This document shows positions 32,701-46,003 of a DNA stretch of 64,000 nt, one piece after another. A program made the translations under genes and the position numbers. The notes under the pieces are model-generated. The model worked only from the letters and a program-made list of their open reading frames with translations. It was not told where the DNA came from and did not search any database. Source of the stretch: Eublepharis macularius. Lineage: Eukaryota; Chordata; Lepidosauria; Squamata; Eublepharidae. Each line of letters opens with the position of its first letter. The stretch's first letter is position 1. The stretch lies in assembly GCF_028583425.1 (NCBI RefSeq), contig NC_072801.1, positions 20,542,001 to 20,606,000 of the forward strand, written 5' to 3'.

Positions 32701-35700
32701 ACCACCTCCAGTTTTGCTTTGTGGCAGTTTGAATCAGTTAATATAAATCATGATGCAAAGATGGGAAGGGGGAGCAACCAAGTACTCTAATATTAACAAT
32801 TGCTTCCCCTGCACGGGAAAGGAAATTTATCTATGATTGATGCTTTTATTCTGGCCTTCCTCCTCTGAACATAAAATAAGCATTAATGTGCTTTTAACAC
32901 GTCTGTCGAGATGCTGAATGATGCAGTGTTTAGATTTATGAGCTTAAGGCTAAAAGTCTGAACCTGCTGCTTAATCTGTCACCTGAAAAGCTTACCAGAA
33001 GCCTCAAGGAGCACTAAAGCATCTGTCCCCTCATGCCAAGTTTTGCATATGTGGTCTCAAATAACAGTTTTAAGAAGGGCAGCCAGGAATTGGTTCCATT
33101 CAGAACAAAGCTGGTGTACTGTCCTCTCCGGAAAGAACCTCTCTGGGAATAGCACACACATCAATTTTCATATTTAACAACAACAAAACCCTGTTTGCTT
33201 GTGTGTGTGTGGAGGGGAATGTTTTCACATTTTCAGGCTGGTGAGTGTGTTTCTGAAGGAAACCCATCTTTTCCTTGTCAGAAGAAGAGGTTCTTGCACT
33301 TACAGTGTGCCATTATGGGGGTCAGATGTTGTAAGATAAAATAGGGAGGGAATGGTTAATTACATTGTCATTGTGTATGTCTGGGCCCAGTTTCTCACAA
33401 TTGGCAGATCCCGCAAACTCATGTCTTGGATGTATTGTATCGGGTGCAGGTGGGGGCTCCACCAAACATCTGCTCCTTCACACTAAACCAAAATTAGTGT
33501 GAGAAGGTGAGCCCAGAATCCTTTTCCTGGCATTTTTGCTCTGCGTGTGGAGAGATTTTTGTTTGTTTGTAGCATGAAGTTTTACTGTGGATCCTTTGGG
33601 CCTTCCCTTCCCACATGGGTCTCAAGTATAACCCCCGACACACACCCCACACACATCTCATTCTCTGCAGTTTCGAGCAAACGATTTGAACCTTTTAGTT
33701 CCTGCTGACCCCAGTCAATCTACGGTGACAAGAGTGAAGAGCCTCTTCCATCTTGTGAGGCTCTCCTGACCCCTGTTGCAAGGGTGCCATTAACTAATTG
33801 GAGGAGAACTCTGGCACTGGAAACAAATGGCAAGTGGGCCCCTTTAGCAGTACTAGTACATCAGATGGGAAGAAAACAACAGGGTTGAAATGATGTGCAG
33901 CCTGTCTCTTTGTCCTAAACACTTATAAACAGGGCTTTTTTTCAGCGGGAACGCAGTGGAACGGAGTTCCGGCCTCTCTTAAAAATGGTCACATGGCCGG
34001 TGGCCCCGCCCCCAGTGCGGAGGGAAATCTAAACTCCCTTCTGTCTGGAGATCGGGGGGGGGAGGGGCACCAGCCATGTGACCATTTTCGCCAAGGGCAA
34101 TTTAAACTTTAAAAAACTCCCCCCTTGTTCCAGCTGACCCGAAGTGACGTCATTGTGCGATCTTGAGTTCCGCCACTGAGTTCCACCACCTCTTTTCCCA
34201 GAAAAAAAGCCCTGCTTATAAGTAAATCAAGTAAGCAATAGTCGCTCTTTGAGGTGCCCTGGACCTGTGTTCCATTGGAGGAGAATTGCAACCTTGGCAT
34301 GACTTTCTCATGCAGAGTTATTTCCGTCTAAGCCCATGGAAATCAATGGGCTTAGAATGCAGCAGGTTTGCGCAGGACTACATTGTTAACTGGTTAGAAT
34401 AACAGTGCCGTCCTGTGATTCTCCTAGACACATCTGGGGGTTTTTTAACTTTTTTTTTTTCCAAAAACCCTTTATGTGACTAATCACATTGGTTGATTTA
34501 AAACTAGTGTTGTCTTTTTTTTTTTTAGTTGGGAAATACTTGTTTACTTGTACCTGTGGTCTAAGGCTTAGAACAAATTTTATGATCGGGTTTTCTGACC
34601 TCCTTAATCTGAGGGGAGCTTTTGTTAGGCAATTCACTTTTGCCTGGCAGCATCCCCAGACCCTTCTGAGCTTTGTTTTTTCCCCTATAGTACGCACTTG
34701 GGTGAAAGCGCCATGCTCCTTTGAATACTACTGCAGTACCAATTATTCATCACTATGGTCTTGTCTTGAGCGAAGTGGGGGTGGTGCAGTTAATGCACGC
34801 TGACACAGTTAATGCCACCCTGGGCCCAGAAACACTTCTGAATAATTCAAAGGTGTTAGGAAATGGGGGGGGGGGGTTATAGCAGGTACAGCTGTCTCTT
34901 TCTTCCCTTTATTAGATGCAGTTTCCTCTTTTGTTAACTAAGAAACCGAAGTTTGCATTTTGAGGATTGGGTGGAGTCAGAAGTAGTTTGGCTCTTTCAA
35001 AGGTATTTTAAATTCCTTTAAATTGCCTTGGATACTGCTCACATGACTTAAAAAAACATTAAATATATTTGCAAAGCCTGCAGCATTTGAAATGGCAGAA
35101 TGATCTAGATGAAGAGACATTACAGAATTTTCACGCTGTGAAGCTTCATTAACAAAAAATCCAGTAGATGTTGCATCTTTTTGGAACATGGAAACGTGCT
35201 TCGGAGTATGCGATTGGTTCAGTCCTAAAATAGCAGGCAAAAGAACTGAATACCCTCTTGCCAATTATTGTTTCCCCACATTTACATGACAGTGCAATGG
35301 CAAAATGTCACAGGTGTTTGGTGTAGGCCCAAACTTAGCACTTTCGGGGATGGGGGAACACCACACGCTGTGCCCCAGTGGATCCTTTCCTGCTTGCTTG
35401 GTTGATTTCTGAGGGTGATATCGAGGGACTGCTTCTTAGTCCATTGATACTAAGGGGTCCCTCAGGATCTTATATACTAGTAGCCAAGTGGCCCTGGTCT
35501 GAGGATACTTAAATCTGGAGACGGGAGCCACGAACAGACAAGACACGGCCTTCCTACACAGCTGGAAAATGCTCCAGGTTTGCAGAAAAATCTGAAATCT
35601 AAAAAAAAAAAAATACATTGAGGGTTTTTTAAAAAAAACCCAAATGACAAAAGCTTTAAACAGATGCCGTCCATGGCTGTTGCTAGGCAACCATTAGCCA

Positions 35701-38700
35701 GTATCCAATGCTTAGTTTCTGTGAGGAAAAGGCAGGAGGAGGGAGCAGGGCCCTTTCCAGGGCTGTTGGGGCCTTTGAGAGAGGACTCATTGGCTCCAGG
35801 CCCAGCAGCAACCACCGGGCGACTTGATAAAGCATGACTTGCATGACTCACCCAGGCCCAGCCACTTGCTGCTGTTCAACAGCACGCACACACCCCTCCA
35901 AAAAAAGCCAGTGTAGTGTGGGGGTTAGAGTTTCAGAGTAGGATCTAGGAGACCCACGTTTGAATCACCGCCCTGATGTGGAAACTTGCTGGGTAACGTT
36001 GATCCAGTCATACACTCTCAGCCTAACTTACCTCCTGTTGTTGTTGTGAGGATAATATGGAGACAAGGAGAATGATGTAAGCTGCTTTGGGTCGCTGTTG
36101 TGGAGAAAGGCTGTATATAAATGAAGTAAATGAAGAAATATAGGTGAAGATGGAGGGTGGATAAAAGTTCCGTTGTTTAGTGGGTTTGAAGGAAAGAAGG
36201 ATGTAGGGAAAGGTGAGCATATGGAAGCTGCCAGAAGGAGGGAAAGAGGAATAGGGTGGGGAAGGGGATACAGGGATGTGAAATACCTCCTCAAGTCCTT
36301 GCCGGTTCACCACCATGCAACAGCCTGGCTCAGCCGGTACCACACAATTGGGCCATAGGGCAGAGGCTGCGGGGCAGGGAAGGTAAAGTTTGGGCAAACA
36401 AAGGCAGGTAGGAAGCAGGAAATGAGGGAGAGTCTATGGGTGCCAGAAAAAAGGAAAGAGGACATAGTGGGGAAGGGAGAAACAAGATGCCCCCTGTATG
36501 TCCCTGCAGGTTTCCCACTTGATCTTTTCTATTCCCCTTGCAGTGAACATCTGCATGAAACCACTAGGAGAAACTGAGCTGGGGATTTGGAGCAGGGGGC
36601 TGTCGATACATTGGTGATGCCAAGCTCTGTTGTTTCGAGAGGTTCTGTTGAAGTCCTGAGCAGGTGCTTGGAGAAAGTAATGGGAAGGATGAGCCTGGTA
36701 AACTGAGGTGCTGTTTGTCAGTGAAGAAGCCCATCATGGAGTAAGAAGTCCATCTGTTGAGTGGAGGGTAACACTTGTCTTGAAAGTAGGTTCTCTTCTT
36801 GGGGATACTGCTTGCTCCAGCATGTCAGTGAATGCTCAGGCTTCCCCTGTGGCTCTTAGCCTCTTTTATTAGATTTTGTTAGTTCACTAGATGTTATCAT
36901 TCCTCAAGAAATAAGATCCGTCTGTGGTAATCCATGCTCTGATTACATCCAGGATAGCCTATTGTAATGCACTCTACATTCTTTTTCCTTTTGAAGACCA
37001 TCAGAAGCTTCAGCTAGTACAAAACGTTGCATTCAGGTTATTGTCAGGGCTTAGATTTTGGGAACAAATCACCCCTTTATTAAAGGAATGGCATTGGCTG
37101 CCTGTTTGTTTGCAGGCACAAGTCAACATGCTAATTTTTACTTGTTGAAGTTCTATCTGGCTCAGGACGAGGTTGCTTGAAGGCCTGCATTCTCCCCTAT
37201 TGTCCTGACCTACTAGGTAAGGTCTTCATCCCAAGCTCTGCTGCCTGCACCCCTTCCACAAAAATGAGGCAGGTGGCAACTGGGGACAGGGCTAGAATGC
37301 TTTCCCCCCTGGAAGCCTACTCTTTTGGCACCAGTTTAAGGTGCTTTTGTTTGCCCATGCTTTTGGTTGTTAGTAATTTTTCTTGGCCACCTTTTTAGTC
37401 CTTTTAGTTAGGTAAACATATTAAAATTTGTTCTCTGTACTGTTGTTTGACTGACTTGTTTTATTGTTTTATAATCTTATGCTGATGTTACTTACGGGTT
37501 TATTGCTCTTTTGCTCTGGATTTTGTTGGTGTTCCTTCTCCCCCTCCCCAGTGGACCATTTTAATTTTGTCATTGCGCGTCTGAGTTGGCTTTTTTCATT
37601 CCAGAGGGTTAGCTATGTCAGTCTGTTGCAGCAAAATAAAACTAGAGTCAAGTGTCACTTTACATTTGGTTAGTCTTTATTCCTGCATAAACGGTTGTTA
37701 GTCAGAGTCCACTTCATCATGGCAGGAAGTGAACTCTGGTGCACGAAAGCTCATCCTGGAATACGTTTGACGATTTTGGAGGGTGCCGCTGGACTTCAGC
37801 TTTTTGACTGGCTGCTGCGTATTCATTAAAAAAAATCAAGTCCAGTCAGACCTTAAAGACCAGCAAAATCTCCATGGTATAAACTTTCAAGACTCAAGCT
37901 CATTTTATGAGACACGAGTAGAATTGAAGATTCCTGAACCCTTATAACCCAGCCAGAAGGTGGGAGGGATGTTGCTAAGAAGAGAGTCTGGAGGCAAAGG
38001 TACAGTGCAAAATGTGATCGGCTTGATTAGAACAGGCGAGGAGATGCCTTGTACATTTGCATCATGGCTCCCTTCTTTGTATTTCCCCTCTCCCCTTTTG
38101 ACTAGGGTGTAAGGGCTCTGGGATCTTCATTCCTACTTGTGCTACTCGACTCAAATCTTGCTCTTCTACTGCAGACCAACACAGATGCCAACCCGAAACA
38201 AACAAACAAAAAGAATGACTGTTTGGGGAGACCTGTTGTCTTCCAGGGGCACCTGCCACAGGCCAGCCTAAATGGGCCAGTGGTCTAATCCAGCAACATA
38301 CACTTGGGAGGTGATGGAGAAGGGCCATCCCGAAAGCATTTGTGGCATCTTAACAGGTGGCTGACCAAGAGAACTTCAGAAGATGCGGCTTCCTTGTGTC
38401 TCAATGTTGCCCTTCGACTGCCCAGCTCAGCATTAGCGATCTTGGGGAGCGGCAAGTCGATTTGACAGCCCTGAGGTTTTAAAAGTCAAGTTGGAATCTT
38501 TCCTCCAGGCAAATTCCCACCTGCAGTATCAACTCAGCTAGCTGGCAGGAACCACGCTGCGTGCAATAGGTCTCTGCATGCTTAACTAAGTGGAAACAAG
38601 ACAAGTGATCCTTTTGATACCCGTGACAGAAGAGATTCCATCAAAGTCTTCATTCTTTGGCAGTTGAATGGAAAATGGAGAACATTTTCCCCCTCTATGA

Positions 38701-41700
38701 ATTCATCCAGCACCCAAAGAAAGCAGGCCTTTCTAGGAAGGAGGAGCTGCTCCCTTGCCCAGGCGCTCCACTAAAGCATAGTCAGAACAATGTTGGCTTT
38801 TTGCGAGTGGCGGCGTTCAGACAGAGAGCGAATTGTCAGTTCCTCACCTTACAAGGATGGTCAGGATTTAGTTTCCTGTACAGAGATCTGGGGCAGGGCA
38901 GTGAATAAGGGCATTTATCGACAAATGACTGGAAAATGCTTTTGTTGCAAACAGTTTGCAGGGCACATCTCTCTTTCAGACATGGTTCTGTTCATTCTTA
39001 TCAGCAGGGCTTTTTTTCTGGGAAAAGAGGTGGTGGAACTCAGTGGGTTGCCCTCGGGGAAAATGGTCACATGGCTGGTGGCCCCACCCCATGATCTCCA
39101 GACAGAGGGGAGTTGAGATGGCCCTCGCGGAGGGCAATCTCAACTCCCCTCTGTCTGGAGATCAGGGGGCGGGGCCACCAGCCATGTGACCATTTTCAAG
39201 AGGTTCCGGAACTGCGTTCCCCCTGAAAAAAAGCCCTGCTTATCAGTGTATAAAGCCAGAGCTGGGCAAGATGTGCACTAACTTTTATAGGAAGTGAAGG
39301 GGCATTGTCAGGGAGTTGCCCCTTTGCTTCTTCCCCGTCCTGAGTCAGCAACTGGCTGCTCAGGCTCCCAGGAGGCTATGGAGACACAGGGGGGCTCCAC
39401 CTACTAAGGCTTTTTAGCTTGCGGAGGGCTGTGAGTTCACCCAGGTGACACATTATACAGTGCTAGAGACAGTGAATCGAGACAGGCAAAGTAAAAGGTA
39501 TTTTTATTCTAAGAAATTCAGGAGGGTTAACACAAAAAGCTGGTGTTACCCAGTCAAGTTTTTCAAGAATGTACATAAAACAACAAATCCTTACTAAGAC
39601 CAGGGCCGGCTCCAGCATCGCCGGCACCTGAGGCAGCTTAATGCTGCCTCTGTGCGCATGCGTGTGCACCGGACTGCATGATGATGTCACTGCGTCAACT
39701 GAATGGGAGTTTGCCTGCTCAGTTGCAACTGAATGGGAGGCTGCCACCTCAGTTGCCCCACGCTGCCACCACCGGCATACGCTCCTGGCTGGCAGTGGCA
39801 GAAGCAGCTCCATGGCACGCACCCCTGCCCCCGGGCCAGTGCCCCTCTGGCACCTTAGTGCCCAGAGGTGGCGGCCTCACCGGTCTCAATGGGCGGGCCA
39901 GCCCTGACTAAGACTGAATAGAGCTGACTTAACTGAATCACTTAAACTGGCTGACTAATAATCCGACCTGGGCCTCACCAATAGAATCCATAACAGGGTA
40001 AGTTGGTCTTGCAGAACTGGAAGAAAGAAGCTTAATGCAGTCGATTGAACTTTCCAGGTGTCCAAATCAAAGTGATGGTCCAGCAGCAGTAGGAAGGAGA
40101 GCCTCCCCTAGAGCAGGAAACAGTCACATCTTAAAGCAAATCCAGCCAATCAGGACAATGCACCACTTAACAATTACTACCCCCGAGAAACTTGTGAGAG
40201 GAGATAAGGCATGCTAACATACAAGCTCTGCCAGAATCACACAGGTGCAGGCAATTTGCCAGCTGAAACCCCTCTCAAGCATGTAAAGCTGACTTTACTC
40301 ATAAGACAGCTCTTAAAGCTAACTCCTGACAATATATTTTCTCAGGCTTAGGTTCCTTTCCTGACAGGTATCGTTTGGTTCCCTTGCACTGCCACTGTGG
40401 TTGTCTAGGTTGGGTAGAAAAAAAGCAGGAGATGAATATTTTTGTTAATCATAGAAGCACTCCTCTACTAGAACAGAAGGAGTTATCTGATGAAGGTCTT
40501 CCATGTAACAGAAGTGGAAAAACTAACATCAAAGGCAGGTCCAGATATATGGAAGCGATATTATCCTGGTGTCACCTGGCTAAGCGTAGTTAAATATTGC
40601 AGTGGCATTTTTTTTGTCATAGGACACTACAAATATTGGGATTTTATTTTATAAATGTGCCTCCTGCCTTTTCAACTATTCCAGTCCTTGAGATGTCTTA
40701 TAAAAAACTGGATAATAAAATCAGCATTAAAAAATCATGTACAAAAATAAAACCAGCCCACTGTAAAGACAAGGTTCCTAAATATTGCCCCCCCCCCTGT
40801 CTATACAGCTTGAAGTTTTAGGCTTTCCTTAGCAGAAAAGTTGGCGTTTTCCCTGCATACTGATCATGTATTTGGGGAGGTGCTGTGGCTCAGTGGTAGA
40901 GCATCTGCTTAGCATGCAGAATCTCAGGTTCACTCTCTAGTTTTTTAAAAAAGGATCAGGTAATAGGTGATATGAAAGACCGCTGGCTGAGAGCCTGGAG
41001 AACCAATACCAGTCAGAGTAGACAGTACTGACCTTGATGAGCCAATGGTCTGATTCAGTATAAGGCAGTTTCATCTGTTAATGTGTTCAGTGAAGAGCCA
41101 TGGAATCCTAAAATAGAAGAGCATTTTGCAGCTTTGGTGCTGCCATCAAAAAGGCCCTGTTCTTTCTCCCCTCCTCACACTGCCCATTCTCCCCCCACCA
41201 CTACTTTTGATAGTGGGAGCAAGCTCTAAGAGAGATTATCCTAGCGCCCAACAAAGTTCATATTAGAGGACTGTTTACTGGTAGCTTCCTTTGAAATAAT
41301 AGTTTTGGTAGATTTATGCTTTAAGGGGAGAGATGTGACTATATGTTGCAAGACTTGCCGACTGTTTATACTTTTTGGTTGTGGCTAGCTTTAAATGCCC
41401 ACAAGGCAAGGCATTTTGGATGAATCCAGTAAAATGTCTGTGTGTGTGTGCATGTGTGTGTAAGTAATCCAGAGGGGTTAGTCTGCAGTAGGAAAATAGT
41501 AAAGAGTCCAGTAGCACCTTTAAGACTAACCAACTTTACTGTAGCATAAGGTTTCGAGAACTACAGTTCTGTCCGTCAGATGCATGGAGGGTATAAAGAA
41601 ACTGGCCAGATATATATAGGTGGTGAGGGGAGGGGGGAGTATCTCGAAAGCTTATGCTACAGTAAAGTTGATTAATCTTAAAGGTGCTACTGGACTTTTT

Positions 41701-44700
41701 ACTATGGCGTGTAAGTAAGTAATGAATGACTCTGCATGTGGGTCCTATGTTGGCTTCCCTTAGGTTAAAACTGCCAAAGGGTCCTCTTAATCCTTCCACA
41801 AAGCATCAACTGTCTAGTAGCTTTGAGCTGCTCGAGATCTCCCATAGTTTGGGTTGAATCAGCACATTGCCTTGATATACTGTCTATACCTTTTTTGCTT
41901 CAGGCCCTTGTTTATGTGCTGTTCAGTTAAATCTATATCAAAATCAAGCCTGCTTAGGTGAACCATTTATGTGCTGGCTGAAGATTTCAAAGCTCGCAGA
42001 GGTGAGGTCAAGAGCAGCATGTGATGGATTCAGCTTTCATAGTCTGGCTGCAGAACCAAGTACATAACTAATGTTAAGAGGCAGTGTGACGTAACAATTT
42101 GCAGCTCTGCCTTGGGGAGACCTGGCTTCAGGCTGCAGCCTGCCATGATATTGAGCATGGGCCATTCATGGTCTCTTGACCTCATCTACCTCATAGAGTT
42201 GTCATAAGAATAAAATCAGGGGAGTGGGAAGAGAAAACCCGTGTAGGTTGGCAAGGAGCTGAGCTTGAAGAAAGTGCAGGATAGACATAAGTGACTGAAC
42301 CTTGTGCAGAGGCTGGATTTTCTGTCTGGCCTCTGCAGTGTAAACACCAGCCATCCCTTTGGTCAGTGGCTTGGCTCTGGGGATCGGAATAGTTTCCGCT
42401 TAGGAAAACCACACAGGATAAAGCTCAACTGTATTTCCCCTCCTCAGTGGCTCCTTGAAGTTCCACCTCCTCACCCTCCTGGGCTGCTCTTTTCATTCAA
42501 GCCTCTTTAAGTCACAAACCACTCAGGGTCGCATTTAGTAACCAGTAACCAAGGGTTGCATTTAGAATTCTCTGAAACTGACTAAAGTTATTGTGATTTT
42601 TTTTAAAGAGGTGTGAATTAATAAGGTCACTGTTGGCTCTAATAATACCGAAGGCAAATTGAAGCACTTCAAATGGTATGGTATAATTCACTCCATTCAG
42701 TATTTTTTTTTCTCTAAGATTATCTAGTGGCATCATTTTTATTTTATTTCTGCAGTCCGAGACTCTGGGTCAAAGATTTTGTCTCCCTCCTCATTTCTTA
42801 CCACTTACGGTCACATTTCCCATTGCAACACTCCATGCCATTTTAGAGGCCCCCCACTATTGACCCTCAAAAATGTTAGGGGAGGGCAGAGGAATTGGTT
42901 GTGGGAGGCAGGAAAGCCCTGATCCATGAACATAGTTCCGCTTACAGCTTGGTGGATCCATGCTGTTACTCTGTTTATCGATGTGAAATATTTGTATGCC
43001 ACCTTTCGTCACCGACCACAGCTTGAAAGAGCTTCAGCAAAGTATGCCACTTTGTACTCCATGTGCTCATCATGTGGAAAGCTTCCCTGATGGCAAGGCA
43101 TGTCCTTGCAGGGGGAGGAAGAGGATATCCTGCACCGGAGACTCACTGTGCAATTCTGGAACTGTTACACTTGGTATAATGTGCGGCACAGGGCAATGTG
43201 TAGAGGCCCCCTCAGGAAAGCCACATCGAGCAGATACTGGGTGATGTAAATAATTTCTGGAACTAGCTCTTCCAACCGAGCTGTATATGTTCTTCCAGCC
43301 AAAACTGTAAAGAGCAGGAACTTGAGTTACACATGAAGCTGCGTTGTACTGAATCAAATTCGTGATCCATCCAAGTCAGCTTTGTCTGCTCAGACTGGCA
43401 GCGGCTCTCCGGGGTCTCAGGCAGAGGTCTTTCACATCATCTACTGTCTGCTCCTTTTAACTGGAGATGCCAGGAATTGAACCAGGGACCTTCCACATAC
43501 AAAGTAGCAGCTCCTCCACTGAACCACCTCCAGACACCCACTGAAAAAGCCTTCCAGGCCCGACAGGGAGAGTATTTTAGCCTCACCTTCTCCCCACTGT
43601 ATTTTTAAATGCAAGATGATTCTGATACGGGAGAAGCATTCAAACATATAGTCTGAAGTGGTGCAGTCCTGGAAATGGTGTGCCATATGAATCCGCACCC
43701 CACCCCCGCATGGACATGGAGTTGTCCTAGTGTGATGTATGGGGATGAAAAGAGAGATCAACATCCGACCTATCTGTCTAGACCTAGAGAGCCTCTGCTG
43801 CCCTTCCCAAGCACTGAACCAGCAGCCACTTGAAACCCGTGGCAGCCTTCTGGGGGTGTGGCCTTTAGCTTGCGACTTTTCATCCTCTGGGTTCATTTCT
43901 GAGAGTATAGGCACACATTCAGTCAGTAACTCTCGACACCAGAAGTTAAATATATTTAGTTTATTAAGTAATTCAGATCAGGAAGAGTGTATGCAGGAAA
44001 GGAACCGCTCTATTAAAGCACAAAGCAATAGGCAAATAAACTAATAACAACTTGTCTATGCTGGCTAACTCTAACTAAACATTAAAAGGCTTTGCTAACC
44101 TGCATCTTTGATGTAGCTTCCAGGTGTGTTGCTCAGACTCATAGACTTAGAAAAGGAAGTCCCAAACCACGCCAGGCAGTTCTGGTCGTCTCAGTATCTG
44201 GCATGGAGCAAAGAGCCTCTCTCACATGCTGGTAGAATGATTCTGAGTAGAGGGGATCCATACTGCTGTGAGCAGCCATCTTTTCAAGAGCTGTTCGCAC
44301 ACTTAGATAATTTGTGGTGCTAGCATGAGAAACCGGGGAGGGTAGATGGAGGCTGATTCTTCCGACTGCCCAAGAACATTTTCCCTTGAGAACAACAGGC
44401 TCCAGGTGCAGCTAATCAGGAGGCCTGCACATTCATCTCCCAACTTGGGTCTGTGGAAAGTTACACTCCTGAACCAAAGTCTCACAGGCAGGCTAGTCAT
44501 AGGGTTTTAAAGACTGGTTTTCACACTATCCATTCAAAGACAGCAGTGTTTCCATCATATGAAACTGCCTTGTATCTCTTTCTCATTGTCCCTCCCTTAA
44601 GCCCCTTGTAAATTAATTGTCAGCAACTCTTTTCCCAAGCAAACATCTTCCCTCTGTGTAAGGAATAATGTCCCTGCATGCCCAGCGCCATCTCTTTCAG

Positions 44701-45970
44701 TGTGGAAAGTCAGCGTTCTTAGGCCATGGTTCGGAACAAACAGCGTTTGAGCGAGAAGACGCGCGAGTTCCTGACCGCAGGAAAGTAGGGCAGGAATACC
44801 AGCGCTGTTTAATATTTGTGGGTTCACAGTTAGCAGGAAAGTCAGTCTTCTTATGTAATTGGGATCAAGTTATAAAATCATTTGCAGCTTGGAAGCTCGA
44901 ACCAAAGTTCCTTTGACACTAAAATTCATTGCTCTAATTAATAGGAAACATCTGAAAGTCTCCTCCACCACTGCACACAAAAAGGCACGTTGCTTGTTGG
45001 GTCCTTCCCCCCCCCCCCCTGAACAGAGCTTTTTCCATTGTCAAATAAAAATAAGTTAAAGCATAAGGCTATGGACTTAATAGCCTCAGCCTAATAATTT
45101 TCAGGAAAATGAATCTGTGTGATGGCAAATCACCGGGACGCTTGTAACAATTAGGGTAGCATTTTTTCCTGCGCTTGGTGTTCTGAACAGTGACAAGTGA
45201 CCTTTTCCATTTGTCCGCATCTCCAGAGCACTCCCATGTAGGCCTTGTACCTCGGAAAGAGTCTGAAATGGCCTCTCAAACGTCTCTTTTAAAAGCTGCG
45301 GACGGATTTCCGTGAGGCTCCCCCCCGCCCTTATGGCAGTACTCTTAAGTTAATTTGCAAAATCTCTCTCGCTGTTCTTTAACAGAAGACCCCCTCATAC
45401 CAACCTTTTTGGAAGCTGCGGACGGATTTCCTATGAATTGGCACCAAGGCTGCAGAAGAGGCAGATGGTGTAAATTTTTTTTTTGCAAAAGCACATGAAA
45501 ACCCTGGAGAGCCACTGCCAGTCTGAGTAGACAAGAGTGACCCTGATGAACTGGTGCTCTGGTTCAGTTTGAGGCAGCTTCATGTCTGTTATCATCATGC
45601 CTTCCAACTGGCCAGTTTGTAATTGCCACTGCAGAGTCACAGTTCTGTGCTTCTGTTCCCCCATCTCTTTTAAAAGGCTGGCTGGTATCCAAGCATCCAT
45701 GCCCAGACCATGGAATTTCCCTGTGTTCCTCTCTATTGCTGCAGTCCATTCCAACCCTCGGTGTGATTTCTGTGCATGGGTATTTGGATGCTAATGAGAT
45801 TTTGAGATTTAGTTAGATTTTTGGCTGCCCCATACAGTACTACTCCTCCCCCACCCAAATCAAACATCTGCCATACATCTTTCCCAGGAAATTGCTCAAT
45901 ACCAGACATCAAAATCCCACTGATATCAAAAGGTTTTAAACAGGGCTGGATTTAGGGACCTGTGACTCAC

Positions 45971-46003
<33 letters not shown>

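Noticed and set aside
3304-41090. tRNA genes at the SINE heads
   Set aside because: A and B boxes are present, but the sequences run directly into SINE bodies and do not close into a tRNA cloverleaf.
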